A stretch of 61,818 bases of DNA from Streptomyces sp. ISL-36 (GCF_018614205.1 NZ_JAGGOS010000132.1:1352-63169); one strand, 5' to 3'. Shown: positions 48,070 through 58,800, numbered from the stretch's first letter. The notes: generated by a model not told the origin, from the sequence alone. A program made the numbers and translations.

Positions 48070-48126
48070 GCGGGGATTCTGCCACTCCGTTTGACAGCGG
48101 GCAGTTGTACGTATGACGTTGGGCTC

Positions 48127-48537
48127 ATGTCCTCCCTCGCTCTTGTCGCCCTCGTCGTCCGTGACTACGACGAGGCCATCGCCTTCTACACCGACGCACT
48201 CGGCTTCGACCTGGTCGAGGACACCGACCGGGGCGACGGCAGCCGCTGGGTGGTCGTCCGCCCGCGGGCCGCCGCCGGGGAGGCCGGCGGCCCGGGCCTC
48301 CTGCTGGCCCGCGCGAAGGACCCGGCCCAGGAGTCCCGCGTGGGCACCCAGACCGGCGGCCGGGTCGGCTTCTTCCTGCACACCGACGACTTCGCGCGCG
48401 ACCACGCCCGGATGACCGCGGCCGGGGTGCGCTTCCTTGAGGAGCCGCGCCACGAACCGTACGGCTCGGTCGCCGTCTTCGAGGACCTCTACGGCAACCG
48501 CTGGGACCTCCTCCAGCCGACGGTGCGGAACGGGTGA
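48127..48537 (+). CDS. VOC-family (glyoxalase/bleomycin-resistance fold) protein
   Basis: The 136-aa protein shows two beta-alpha-beta-beta-beta modules: ALVALVVRDYDEAIAFYTDALGFDLVEDT, then GFFLHTDDFARDHARMTAAGVRFLEEPRHEPYGSVAVFEDLYGNRWDLLQP. The C-terminal Glu in AVFEDLYGN is a common metal ligand. Such proteins isomerise, cleave or simply bind small molecules; the activity here is unknown. Confidence 0.9.
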   Translation: MSSLALVALVVRDYDEAIAFYTDALGFDLVEDTDRGDGSRWVVVRPRAAAGEAGGPGLLLARAKDPAQESRVGTQTGGRVGFFLHTDDFARDHARMTAAGVRFLEEPRHEPYGSVAVFEDLYGNRWDLLQPTVRNG

Positions 48538-48758
48538 ACTCTCGGACACACCACGGGCGACGCGTTCGACGGGGCCCGCGGCCGGGCATCCTCACGACAG
48601 GAGCGCCCCGCTCGGACGTATGAGCGAAAGAGCCAACTGCCGTACGAGAGGCTGGAGTCCGGCTTCCGACGCACCGACCGGGACCCCTACGATTCACCTG
48701 TCCCCGGGCGCCGGACGGCCGCGGGGCCTCATCGGCACGCCAGGGGAAGGAAGACGCG

Positions 48759-50006
48759 GTGGCGACATCCGGACGCGCCCGGGCCTGGCGGCTTCCCGCA
48801 TCGGTCCCGGGCGTCGTGGCCGGCGCGGCGGGGACGCTGCTCCTGGGCCTGGCGATCGGGCTGGTGGCCGATCCGAACGCGCTGGTCGGCACCGGCGGTT
48901 ACCTCTTCGGCGCGGGCCTCCTCCTCGCCGTCGGCCTGTACGGCAGCACGTACTCGATGGACCTCACTGCCCTGCGCGCCGACCTGTCCGGTGTCGTCGC
49001 CGCCGTGACGCTCGGTGTCGTCCTGAAGGCGTCGCTCATCGCCGGTGTCATGGTGCTGTCGTTCGGGCGGCCCGAGTACGTGGTGCTCGGCATCGCGGTG
49101 GCCCAGATCGACCCGCTCTCCGTCGCCGCGCTCGGCAGGAGCGGACGCATGTCGCCCCGCGCCCGGTCCCTTCTGACGGCATGGGCGTCCTTCGACGATC
49201 CGATGACGGTACTGCTGACGCTGTATGTCGCCGCCTACGCCCATACGGCGGCGGGTCACGCGGGCGCACCGGCGGTCACGGGCGACGGAGCGCGCGGCTA
49301 CGCGACCGGGCTTGCTCTGAACGCGGCGCTGCTGGCGGGCGTGGTCCTGCTCTGGTGGGCCGGGCGGAAGGCGGCTCCGGCGGTGGCGGCCCGCCTGCCG
49401 AAGGCCCGGCACGCCGGGACGGTGCTGACGGGCGCGATGGTGGTGGCGATGCTGGTGCTCGCCGCCGCGGACATGCTGATGCTCGCGGTGGCGGTGGCCG
49501 GTCTCGTCGTCCGCACGGCGGTGCTGGACAAGGCGGTCGACCGCGCGGTCACGGCGGCCTACCTGGCCGCGTTCCTCGCGCTCGGCCTGTTCCTGGCCCA
49601 GGGGGTGGCGCTGCTGCCCGGTGTCGTCCTCGGCCTCGCGGCGTTCGGCGCGCAGGCGGTGGTGGCGCTGGGTGTCATGCCCCTCTTCGTGCGGGGTCTG
49701 GAGCGGCGGGACCGGATCGCGCTCGGCCTGGGGCAGCAGAACGGCATCACCGCCGTACTCATCGCGCTCGCCCTGGAGCGCGACTTCCCCGGGACGGTCG
49801 CGACCGTCGGCCCCGCCGTCATCACCGTCAATCTGCTGCACGCCACGTCGCAGGCGCTGCTGGCGCGTCCGCCGCGCCGGTGGCGGCGACGCGACCGGGG
49901 GGAGGAACTCGACGCCGGCGAGGAGCGTCCTGCGGGGTACGACCAGCCGGCGGCGAGGGAGACGTCGCCGCGCGGGCCGTTGGCGAACGGGCGCTCCCCG
50001 GCCTGA
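48759..50006 (+). CDS. Cation/proton antiporter (CPA type)
   Basis: The 415-aa membrane protein has about 11-12 hydrophobic helices. Motifs of sodium/proton exchangers are present: AQIDPLSVAALGRSG and WASFDDPMTVLL, each with membrane-embedded Asp, and GLGQQNGITAVLIALALE. The last 50 residues are hydrophilic. GTG 48759 has a GGGGAAGG site. It precedes the fxs-associated operon by 75 bp; whether it belongs with it is unclear. Confidence 0.85.
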   Translation: MATSGRARAWRLPASVPGVVAGAAGTLLLGLAIGLVADPNALVGTGGYLFGAGLLLAVGLYGSTYSMDLTALRADLSGVVAAVTLGVVLKASLIAGVMVLSFGRPEYVVLGIAVAQIDPLSVAALGRSGRMSPRARSLLTAWASFDDPMTVLLTLYVAAYAHTAAGHAGAPAVTGDGARGYATGLALNAALLAGVVLLWWAGRKAAPAVAARLPKARHAGTVLTGAMVVAMLVLAAADMLMLAVAVAGLVVRTAVLDKAVDRAVTAAYLAAFLALGLFLAQGVALLPGVVLGLAAFGAQAVVALGVMPLFVRGLERRDRIALGLGQQNGITAVLIALALERDFPGTVATVGPAVITVNLLHATSQALLARPPRRWRRRDRGEELDAGEERPAGYDQPAARETSPRGPLANGRSPA

Positions 50007-50081
50007 CCGGGGGCGGCAGGCGGGGAGTCGGCGGACGTCAGGGGAACCGGCGCGGGGCAGCGGCCGGACGGGGAGGGGCGC

Positions 50082-51086
50082 ATGAGGCAGAAGTCGAGGC
50101 ACGGCACGGTGGCGTCACCGCTCGGCGGCCGGGTGAAGGGCGGGGGTGCCACCGCGGCGATCAGGCCGCCGGCCGCCGCGGTGATCAGGCCGCCGGCCGC
50201 CGCGGTGATCAGGCTGCCCGCCGCCACGGTGATCGCGCTGTCGGCCGTCGCGGTGATCGCCTCGCCGGCCGTCGCGGTGGTCGCCTCGTTGGGCGCCGCC
50301 GCACCGGCGTTCGCCGCGTCCCCCGGTTCCACGGAGCGCGACGTCCAACTCGTCTACTGCCTGGACACCGCGCACCGCGGGGACCTGGTCTCGGCCGCGG
50401 TACGCCTCGGTCTGCTCAGGCCGGACGTGTCGACCCCGGACGGTGTCAAGCCCGTCGCCCCCGTCGGGCGCATGAGCCTGGAGAGCTGGGCGGTCCGCCA
50501 CGAGGGCGACTTCGCTCGGGCCTGCACGGCGCTCATGGCGGCCTCGTCCGACGCGCCGGGCGCCCCGGCGGAGAAGAAGCAGGACGGCTGGTTCGAGGCG
50601 TTCCTGACCTCGCTGCCCTTGCTTGCGGTGGGGGCGCTACTCACCCTCGGCGGGCAGATATCGGAGCGACTCGCGTCCGAACGCCGCCTCCTTGGACAGC
50701 AGTTGGACGCCGGCGTGACGGCCTTCCGGACGGCGGCGCGCGCCTACCTGGCGGCGTACGAGGCCGATCCGCAGGCGGACCACACCGCGGTGGTGACCGC
50801 ACGGGAGGCGCTGCTGGGCGCCCTCGCCCAGGTGGCGGGCCCCGGTGCGCGGCGGGAGCGGGCCCAGTCGCTCGCCGACCGGCTGCCACTGGAGCGTCCA
50901 CTGCCCGGCGCCCGCGGCGGCTCCCTGCTCGGTACGGCGGCCCGCGCCCGGGACGCGCGGGAGGTACGGCGGTCCGTGGAAGGGGAGCTGCGCGCCGTGT
51001 CGGAGCTCAACCGGAGGGCGCTGTACTGGAGATGGCGCACGGTCCGCGCGCGGCTGACGCGCCAGGCCCCGGGGGCAGCGGTATGA
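50082..51086 (+). CDS. Membrane protein of the fxs region, unknown family
   Basis: The 334-aa protein starts at ATG 50082 with GGGAGGGG upstream. Its N-terminus (residues about 25-72) is an eightfold-periodic hydrophobic stretch (AAVIRPPA units) that ends in an AFAASP signal-cleavage-like site. A soluble region with two Cys follows, then a transmembrane helix at about 171-188 (FLTSLPLLAVGALLTLGG) and a helical, charged cytoplasmic tail. No family is recognised. It overlaps the first NTPase gene by ATGA, so it is probably the membrane part of that unit. Confidence 0.75.
   Translation: MRQKSRHGTVASPLGGRVKGGGATAAIRPPAAAVIRPPAAAVIRLPAATVIALSAVAVIASPAVAVVASLGAAAPAFAASPGSTERDVQLVYCLDTAHRGDLVSAAVRLGLLRPDVSTPDGVKPVAPVGRMSLESWAVRHEGDFARACTALMAASSDAPGAPAEKKQDGWFEAFLTSLPLLAVGALLTLGGQISERLASERRLLGQQLDAGVTAFRTAARAYLAAYEADPQADHTAVVTAREALLGALAQVAGPGARRERAQSLADRLPLERPLPGARGGSLLGTAARARDAREVRRSVEGELRAVSELNRRALYWRWRTVRARLTRQAPGAAV
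50154..50297 (+). repeat. 24-bp coding tandem repeat, six units
   Basis: Six in-frame 24-bp units; the first two are nearly identical (GCGGTGATCAGGCCGCCGGC plus GCC, with one substitution) and later units drift. They encode AVIRPPAA-type octads in the N-terminal hydrophobic part of the membrane protein. A change in copy number would alter the length of the signal-like segment without a frameshift. Confidence 0.88.
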
Positions 51087-52168
51087 CCGTACCGGCCCAG
51101 CACAACCCGTACGGCGTGTTCGTGCCCCGGAGCAGGCAGAGCCTGCCCCATGTCCCCGCCCGGCCGATGGTCGATCATCCGCTGGTGCCGTGGGACGACG
51201 AGAGCCACGTCCGGCAGTGGGTGGACGTCGATCACGCCCAGGAGCAGCTGGACGCCTTCAGGCTCTGTCTGGACCGGCTGCCCGAACTGGTCAACGACGG
51301 GGTGGACCACGGCCGTCTGGTGGTGGTGACCGGCCCGGCCGGCATGGGAAAGACCACGCTCATCCACCGGTGCGTCCACGAAGCACGGCAGTACATCTCC
51401 CGGTTGGCCCCCGCGACGGACGGCGAGCCCACGCCCCTGACGGACATCGTGGCGATGGCGGCCGGGTACGACAACAACGGCAAGGCCATCAGCACGGACG
51501 AGAACGGCGACTTCGCCTCGACACCGGCGATCAACTCCACCATCCGGGACAAGGTCGTCGCCGCTCTGGGCAGGCATTTCACCAACCTCGACCCCGCGAT
51601 CTCCCAGGAGGCCCCGGCCAAGGCGTTCAGCGCGATCAGCACCCTGCTCTTCCGGCAGGACGCGCTGCTGTTCGTGATCGTTCCCCACATCGACTGGAAG
51701 GACGCCGGTGTGCGGACCAAGTTCCTCAAGACATGTCTGAAACACGCGCAGAGCAGGATCGTACTGTTCGTCGAGATCAGTCATGGCACGGACGAGGCGG
51801 CGGCCGAGGTGGTCAGGGAACTGCTGCCCCACCCCGCCGTCACGCACCTCGCCCTGGAGAGCCTCAGAGGGGAGGACAGGGTGCGGTTCAGCCGGAGCGC
51901 GCGCTCGGGTCACCCCGACCCGGACGACACCCTGCTGGCCGGCTGGAACCCCGCCGACGTACGGGAGTTGCGGCAGGTCTACCACGCGACGGCCGAACGC
52001 CAGATACGCGAGGGCCGACCGGTCCGCATCACCGCCGACGAGCTGAGAGAGCACACCGGCGGCCTGGACCTGGCCGCCCTGCGCCGCGACCCGCCCCAGG
52101 GTCACCCCGGTCATCCGTCCCACCCGCCCGCCCGTCCGCCGCTCGGATCGACAACACCGGAAACATAG
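51083..52168 (+). CDS. P-loop NTPase of the fxs region
   Basis: The 361-aa protein carries Walker A GPAGMGKTT at residues 84-92 after a region that looks like a regulatory start. A hydrophobic Walker B-like strand is DALLFVIVPHIDW. The layout fits AAA/STAND-type ATPases, but I do not recognise the exact family. The C-terminus is a Pro/His-rich tail. It overlaps the membrane protein gene by ATGA and precedes the second NTPase by 10 bp, so the three genes form one operon. Confidence 0.8.
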   Translation: MTVPAQHNPYGVFVPRSRQSLPHVPARPMVDHPLVPWDDESHVRQWVDVDHAQEQLDAFRLCLDRLPELVNDGVDHGRLVVVTGPAGMGKTTLIHRCVHEARQYISRLAPATDGEPTPLTDIVAMAAGYDNNGKAISTDENGDFASTPAINSTIRDKVVAALGRHFTNLDPAISQEAPAKAFSAISTLLFRQDALLFVIVPHIDWKDAGVRTKFLKTCLKHAQSRIVLFVEISHGTDEAAAEVVRELLPHPAVTHLALESLRGEDRVRFSRSARSGHPDPDDTLLAGWNPADVRELRQVYHATAERQIREGRPVRITADELREHTGGLDLAALRRDPPQGHPGHPSHPPARPPLGSTTPET

Positions 52169-52178
52169 GAGTGCCGTC

Positions 52179-54650
52179 GTGGCCCCAGACAGCGGAGAGA
52201 TCTGGCACAGCAACCCCTTCCCCCTGACCCCCGTCGTGCGCCTCGGCCCCTCGGCCGACCTCGGGGACGTACCCGTCGAGGCCGCGGACTCGGGCAACGC
52301 GACGATCCTGACGCCGACGCTCGACGAGCTGCGCCACCTCGTCGACGACTATCTCGCCGCACCGGCCGTCGGCGGCCGACGCGGCAGGGCCATCGCGCTG
52401 GTGGGCGAGTTCGGCCTGGGCAAGAGCCACGCGCTGCGCGAGGTGTACACGACGCTCGGCGCGCGCCCGGACACCCCGGCGACATGGATCGTGGACGAGC
52501 CCGCCGAGGACATGGGCGGGATGTACCGGGACCGGTTGCGCGGTCCGGGCGACAGCCCCCAGGGGCGGCGCGCCTTCGAGGAACTGGTCCGGGACTACTA
52601 CGCGTACGTGACCGCGAACCGGATCGGCGCCCAGGGCAGCGATCCGCGCCTGGGCACGCTCGACGGGATCGCGGCGGGGCTGCGGGACCGCAGCCTCGAC
52701 CCGGACAAGGTGGTCTCGGCGCTGCGCTACGACCCCGAGGTGATCCACGCGGATCTGCGCGGCACGCTGGGCGAGGTCACCGAGCACCGCCGGTTCGCCA
52801 CCGCGCTGGCGCTGCTCCAGGAGCCGCCGTTCACCCGGATGGTGTGGGCGTGGCTGAACGGCGGGGAGCCGGCCGAGCCGCTGCGCGAACGCGGGATCAC
52901 GGAATCCATCGGCCCGTCGGCGGGCCACGGCGGGCCGCAGCACCCCGCGGGCGGTATCGACCGGGTCTTCGACGCGCTGGCGGTGCAGGGCTTTCTGCAC
53001 GGCCGGGTGGGCAGCCCGTACGCGTTGCTGATGGACTCGCTGGAGAAGGTCCTGGAATGGCCGGAGGCGACCAAACGCCCGTTCGTGGACGCCTTCGAAC
53101 GCCTCGTGAACATCTATGTGAGCCGGGGCGGTCTGCTGGTCTTCTGCGTCTCGCCGCTGGGACTGCGGGCGCTGCGCCCGAGTGTGCACGAGCGGATCGT
53201 GCAGCTGTGGCCCAGCGGATTCGACGAGCGGCTCACCGGGCAGCTGGTCACCGCGTACGCCGGCCCGGGCGGCACCGGCACCGGGCGAGAGGGCACCAGG
53301 CGGGACGGCTCCGGCACCGGCGCCGGTGCCGGACGTGACGGGACCGGACGCGAGGGCAGCGGGCGCGACGGCAGCGGCGAGCCGGCGGGCCGGTCCTTCG
53401 GCCCGTTCTCCGCCGAGGCGCTGCGGCTGCTGCACGAACTGACCGAGGGCGTCCCCCGCGAGGTGCTCAAGACCTGCCGCCAGGCCTGGCAGATCAGCGC
53501 CGACCCAGCCGGGGCGGTACGGAGCGTGACCGCCGCGGCCGTGCTGCGGGCGGTGCGCGACCTGCACGAGAAGGTGTCCAGGGAACAGGTCCTCTCGGAC
53601 GTCCAGGAGGCCCTGAACCTGGGGCAGTGGCGCATCGCGTCCCACCAGCCCGTCCCGGCCCGCCTGTCGTCCCCGCCCGATGCCCCGGAGGAGGTGCTGT
53701 ACTGGCTCTCCCCCGTGCCGAACGCGTACCTCCCGGTGATCCTCACCCGCTCGGTCCTCGTCGCCGACGACGCCGAACGGATCGCCGCCCAGGTGCACGG
53801 CCTGCGCAGCACGGTCCGTCCCGGGTGGTGCGAGCCGCTGCTGGTGATCAACGGCCATGTGTCACGCGCCATGCGGGACCGGCTGGGCCGCTCCATCGGC
53901 TCGCGGCCTCTGGTGTACCGGCAGACCACCGACTTCCCGGGCGGCGTGGACCAGGCGCTGCGGCAGCTGGCGGGGCGGGTCGCGGAGGGGCGGCGGGAGG
54001 AGGGCCTCGTCCAGCTCGGCGAGCGCATGCGCCGCGATCTGGAGCAGCAGACGGTCCAGCTCGCCGAACTGAGCCGGACCGTGGCCACGATGGCCTCGAT
54101 GACCTCGGCCGGGCGACCGGGCGGGACGCCCCCGTATGCGGACCGGACCCCGTACGGGGAAGCTGCCGCGTACCGGGCACGGACCGCGCCCGTCCTCGGC
54201 GACTTACCGGCGGATACCGAGCCCTCCGCCGCGACGGAGGCGGCCGGCGCGAGTCTGCCGGTGCCGGTACGGCGCCGGTTCCAGGAGGCCCTCACGGTCC
54301 TGGACACGGTCACCCGGCGCGTGGCCGGACGGACCATGAGACGTCGCTCCACCGCCACGCCGGCCGAGCTCGGCGTGCTGGGCTGCGCCACGCTCGTACG
54401 GACACTGACGGAGGAGTTCCGGGGCGCCGTGGCGGCCTGGCACGGCGCCGCGCTCCCGGGCGCGCCCAGCGAGTCGCAGTGGGGTGAACTGCGGCGTATC
54501 TGCCGGGAGTACGAGCGGGCGGTCGAGGTGTTGCCGGTGCATCTGCTGGGCAGCGCGGGCCCCCCTCACCCGCGGACGGCGGCCCGCACGGTGGAGGTGC
54601 TCGCGGAGGAGGTGTGGGGCACGCTCAGCGCGACCGCGGTACCGGGGTGA
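52179..54650 (+). CDS. Large P-loop NTPase of the fxs region
   Basis: The 823-aa protein starts at GTG 52179 with AGGAG 7 nt upstream. Walker A is GEFGLGKSH (residues 76-84). An ALLMDSLEKVL-type strand at about 285 may be Walker B. Residues about 362-404 are a Gly/Thr/Arg-rich low-complexity insert (GTGREG and GRDGSG units). A coiled-coil-like stretch follows at about 595-640 (LGERMRRDLEQQTVQLAEL). The family is unknown to me. It is the last gene of the plus-strand operon and its 3' end overlaps the convergent gene by 26 bp. Confidence 0.78.
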   Translation: MAPDSGEIWHSNPFPLTPVVRLGPSADLGDVPVEAADSGNATILTPTLDELRHLVDDYLAAPAVGGRRGRAIALVGEFGLGKSHALREVYTTLGARPDTPATWIVDEPAEDMGGMYRDRLRGPGDSPQGRRAFEELVRDYYAYVTANRIGAQGSDPRLGTLDGIAAGLRDRSLDPDKVVSALRYDPEVIHADLRGTLGEVTEHRRFATALALLQEPPFTRMVWAWLNGGEPAEPLRERGITESIGPSAGHGGPQHPAGGIDRVFDALAVQGFLHGRVGSPYALLMDSLEKVLEWPEATKRPFVDAFERLVNIYVSRGGLLVFCVSPLGLRALRPSVHERIVQLWPSGFDERLTGQLVTAYAGPGGTGTGREGTRRDGSGTGAGAGRDGTGREGSGRDGSGEPAGRSFGPFSAEALRLLHELTEGVPREVLKTCRQAWQISADPAGAVRSVTAAAVLRAVRDLHEKVSREQVLSDVQEALNLGQWRIASHQPVPARLSSPPDAPEEVLYWLSPVPNAYLPVILTRSVLVADDAERIAAQVHGLRSTVRPGWCEPLLVINGHVSRAMRDRLGRSIGSRPLVYRQTTDFPGGVDQALRQLAGRVAEGRREEGLVQLGERMRRDLEQQTVQLAELSRTVATMASMTSAGRPGGTPPYADRTPYGEAAAYRARTAPVLGDLPADTEPSAATEAAGASLPVPVRRRFQEALTVLDTVTRRVAGRTMRRRSTATPAELGVLGCATLVRTLTEEFRGAVAAWHGAALPGAPSESQWGELRRICREYERAVEVLPVHLLGSAGPPHPRTAARTVEVLAEEVWGTLSATAVPG

Positions 54651-55644
54651 TCCCGCGCAGCGCGCTCGCCAGCCGGTTCAGCCGGATGTCGGCGTTGCCG
54701 ACCTGGGTCTGGTCGAGGGTGACACCGATGAGGAACTCGCGGGCCGAGGTCCACACGACGTACACCGCGCCCTCCTGCACGTCCAGGACCAGCCGGTCGA
54801 TGGCCGGCCGGCCGTCCTCCGCCGGGGCGACGAGGTGCAGCGCGTCGGTGAGCCGGACCAGGTGTCCGCGCAGGCCGCGGGAGAGGTCCCGGTAGGCGGT
54901 GCGTCGGCTGCGCACGCTGACGTCGATGAAGCGCGGGCCGAGGTCCGGCGCGTCGAAGACGTCCCCGGCGCACACCAGGGTCAGATCGCGGTAGTAGCCG
55001 GCGTACTGCAGGTCGGTGGTGTTGACGTGCTGCCGCCACAGGGCGCGCAGCCGCTCCTCGTACGCGGGGTCGGGTGCGGCGGCCGTACCGAAGTCGACGC
55101 GCGCCGCCACGCTTCCGGCGTCGCCGGAGGCACGCCGGGCTCCGGCCGTGAGGTCACCGCCGGGCAGCTCGTCGGGCAGGCTGTGCACGTCGGTACGGAT
55201 CCGGGTGACCAGCCGGTTCATGGCGGCGTCCACGGCGTCGACGCACTCGGGGCTGTCGGTGAGCGCCGCGAGGTACTCACCGGGCTTGACGCGCCCGCCC
55301 CACAGGCCGCCGCGCGCGTTGGCGACCACCGTGCGCATCAGCTCTCCGGTGCCCAGGGGGCGCAGGAGCGCGCCGAGGTCCTGGGTGCAGAGCAGCAGCC
55401 TGCCGCCCGGCAGCGACTCGTCCTGCCGGTCGTCGCCCGCCTCGGCCACCATGCTGCTGAGGGGCGGCCGGTCGGTGCGGCCGACCACGAAGTCGAGGAT
55501 GCCGTTGCTGTAGTGGGACAGCGAACGCATCCCGGGTTCCGAGGCGACCGCCTCTTCGCACAACTCGGTTATCCGGCCGTGCCGTTCGGGAGACCAGTGG
55601 TGCTCGGTGAGGGTCTCGGTGCGATGCGGTGCGGGGGCTGCCAC
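54625..55644 (-). CDS. Hypothetical protein downstream of fxsT
   Basis: The 339-aa soluble protein has no signal or membrane helix and no motif I can assign. It has a helical start, a middle rich in Gly and charged residues, and a C-terminal alpha/beta region (RLVLDVQEGAVYVVWTSAREFLIGVTLDQTQVGNADIRLNRLAS). GTG 55644 has AAGGCGAG upstream. It lies 197 bp past fxsT on the same strand and probably belongs to the same transcript. The 26-bp overlap with the convergent NTPase gene ties the two blocks closely. Confidence 0.72.
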   Translation of the reverse strand: MAAPAPHRTETLTEHHWSPERHGRITELCEEAVASEPGMRSLSHYSNGILDFVVGRTDRPPLSSMVAEAGDDRQDESLPGGRLLLCTQDLGALLRPLGTGELMRTVVANARGGLWGGRVKPGEYLAALTDSPECVDAVDAAMNRLVTRIRTDVHSLPDELPGGDLTAGARRASGDAGSVAARVDFGTAAAPDPAYEERLRALWRQHVNTTDLQYAGYYRDLTLVCAGDVFDAPDLGPRFIDVSVRSRRTAYRDLSRGLRGHLVRLTDALHLVAPAEDGRPAIDRLVLDVQEGAVYVVWTSAREFLIGVTLDQTQVGNADIRLNRLASALRGITPVPRSR

Positions 55645-55767
55645 GTACGCTCGCCTTTCGCTGGATGACTGCGGGGCGTCTGTGCTGTCCGACGCCCCAC
55701 ACCGATGCCGTGCCTGCGGGTGACCGAATTCCTTCTGGTCCGTCTTCCTTCTGCCCGTACGGGTCGC

Positions 55768-55841
55768 GTCCGTACTCGTTGTGTCCGTACTCGTTGTGTC
55801 CGTACTCGTTGTGTCCGTTTTCCTTGTGTCCGTCTTCCTTC
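55768..55841. repeat. 15-bp tandem repeat next to the fxsT stop
   Basis: GTCCGTACTCGTTGT occurs three times in a row (55768-55812), followed by a variant (GTCCGTTTTCCTTGT, 55813-55827) and a partial unit up to 55841. It directly abuts the fxsT stop codon at 55842-55844 and lies in the gap before the next gene. A slippage-prone spacer or a protein-binding array. Confidence 0.88.
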
Positions 55842-58800
55842 TTACAGCCCTGGGAGCTCCAGGTCGATGTCGAAGCCCGAAGGAGGGACGGCGGTGTCGG
55901 CTCCGGTCAGCCGTGCGTGGTGCGCCTTCACCCGCCGCCCGTCGGGGCGGTGGGCGACGCCCAGGTCGCGCAGCCGGTCCAGGGCGCTGCGGGCGAGCTC
56001 GACCGCCTCCTCGGTCCGGCCGTCGGCGGCGAGGGTGGCGGCCAGGGAGTTCTCCGCGGCGGCGACCCAGGGGTGGGCCCGGCCGAGTTTGTGGCCGAGG
56101 CGGTCGAGTGCCCACCGGCCCGCCACCTCGGCGCGCTGCAGATCGCCCGTCGCCCGCAGGTACACGCCGTGGCGGACGTCGCTGAGCGCCGTGTACGGAT
56201 GTCCCGTGCCGAACCGTTCGGCGAGCAGCTTCCCGCACTGCCGTGCCTGCAGTTCGGCCTCCTCCACCTTGCCGAGGGCGTGCAGGTCGGCGGCGTAACT
56301 GAACTGGCAGCGCAGGGTGTCGAGACGGTCGGCGCCGAAGCGGCTGATGTACTCCCGCAGGGTCCGCAGGTCGCGCTCGTGCGCCATCTCGAAGCCGTAG
56401 CGGGGGTCCCTGGCCGCGGGGAAGCCGTCGGCGAGGCGGCGCTCGCTGACGGCGAGGCCGACCTCCGTCCTCAGCCGCGCCGCGTCCCAGGCGTCGCCGT
56501 GCCGGCGCAGCCGCTGCCGCAGCAGGTCGCGGGATTCGCCGTCGCGGCCCGTCGCGCGGTAGAGGTGGGCGAGCAGGTCGGCCGAGCTCCAGGCCACCGG
56601 GTCGTCCTTGCCGCCGACGGCCTGGCGGTAGCGGAAGCGCTCCTCGACCCGGGCGAGGGCGGCGGCGACGCGGCCGGTGAGCGCCTCGGTGAGGGCGAGG
56701 TTGCGCTCGACCTGGATCGTGGCGGGGTGCTTCCAGCCGAGCAGCAGGGTGAGCCCCTCCACGGCGGGCCTGATCTGCATCAGGGCGTCCTCGAAGCGGC
56801 CGAGCGCCCGCAGGGTCGCCGCGTGCGAGTCGGCGGAGAGCAGGGTGCGCGGGTGGGTGAGGCCGAGCAGCCTGCGGTGGCCGCGCAGGGCGGCCTGGGA
56901 CAGCTCGCGGGACTGCTCGTACGCGCCGCCGAGGCGGTGGGCGCGGGCGGTGAGGTTGAGCAGCCGCAGGTATTCGGGTGTGGGTTCGTCGCCCTCGCCG
57001 GCCCATTCCCTGCGGGCTTCCTCGGCGATGTCGAGGAGGCGGGCGAGGTCGGCGCTCTCGCCACGGGAGGCGAGCGCGTTCAGGTGACGCAGCAGCGAGC
57101 GGCGCACCCGGGGCCGGCTGTCCTCCCACAGGCGCAGCGAGTTCACCTCGCGGGCCCACTCGGGCGGCAGGTCCTCGTCCCGTGGCCCGTACTCGGCGAG
57201 GACACCGCGCAGCACCGATTCGACGTGCCGCCGTTCGTCGGGGTCCATGCCGTCGCGGATCAGGTCCCGCAGCGCGTGGTGCTGCGCCAGGGGCTGCTCC
57301 TTGTGGTCGAAGTCGACGTCCAGGAGGCCCACTTGGGCGAGTGACCACAGGGCGACGCTCACCATGTGCTCGTCGGGGAGCTGGACGTCGTCGGGGTGGC
57401 GGGGGCGGGCGTCGGCGGGCTCCGGTCCGGCCGAGTCGTCGCGGGCCAGTTCGGACAGGATGCGGCGCGACAGCAGCAGTTCCAGGCCCATGCCGCGGCC
57501 GGTGAGCAGGGAGGCCGCGTTGAGGAGCCAGCCGAGGGCGTCGTGCGCGGGGCTCTCGGCCCGCCATGCGGCGGCGCCCGGGGTGGCGGCGGCGAACTGG
57601 CGGGCGACGCGGAGCATGACGGCGACGGGCGGTGCGGAGTCGGCGGCACGGAGGATCTCGGTCTTGCCGGTGCGGTGGGCGGCGAGCAGGTCCGCGACGG
57701 CCGCGCGGACCGCCGCGTCCTGGCTCATGTGGTCGTCCCGGTGGTGGGCGTCGGCGCGGGCGGCGAGGCAGCGGGCCGCCAGTCGCAGGGCGAGCGGGAC
57801 GAAGCCCACGGTGCTGCCGACCTGTTGGGCCTGGTCCTCGGTGAGCTCCGGCACGTGTTCGCCCAGCAGTGCGGCGCATTCGGCGGGCGTCATGGCCCGC
57901 ATGGGGCAGGAGGACAGGTGCGGCGGGACGGCGTCGCGCGGGTCCTCCGGCGGCGCGACCCGGCTGGTGATCAGCAGATGGCCGTGTTCGTGCGGTACGG
58001 GGAGCAGGCCGCCGAGGTCGGCGGGGTCCGCCACCCCGTCGTAGACGATCAGCCAGCTGCCCGCGTCGTCGCCCGGGCGCGAGAGGCGGGTGAGGAGCGG
58101 GGAGATGTCGCCGTCGGCGGCGACCGTGCCCAGCCGGTCCCCGGCGGTGCCGAGTTGGGCGGCGAGCCGGGTCATCCCCCGGCGCATGCGCTGCGGCTCC
58201 CAGGCGCGCACCCACCACACGACGTCGTATCCGGCGCCGTAGCGGTGGCACAGTTCGCGGGCGGTCTCGCTCTTGCCCCAGCCGCTGGGTCCGTGGAGCA
58301 CGAGACCCGCGCCCGCGCTCCCGGCCTCCCGGAGCTTCTCCTCCAGCGCGGAGAGCAGGTCGTCGCGGTCGACGAAGCCTCCGTTGCGCTGTGCGACGTT
58401 GGTGGTCTCGGGCAGGCGCGGGAAGCGGGTGTCCGCGGTGCGTGCGCGGGGATCGGCCGGCCCGAGGCCGAGGCCGGTGTAGAGCCGCCGCAGCGCCTCG
58501 TCCTCGGTGGGGACGCGCAGGTCGATCAGCTCGTGGTGCGCCGCCTCGGAGTTCGGGAACGCCGCGTCGACCAGGACGATCCGTACGTCGGTGTGGGAGA
58601 GGGCGCCGATCTGGGCGAGGAGCGTGTCGTCGCCGTCGCCGGGCGAGAGGAAGAGCAGGGCCGTGCCGGGCTCGGGCCGCCACCCCGTGTACGTGTCCGC
58701 CCTGCGCAGCTCGATCCGGAGCCCCTTCTCGCCGAGCCGGTCCCGCAGCCAGGCCGCCCAGAGGACGTGGCGTCCGGAGTGGACGACGGTGACGCCGTCG

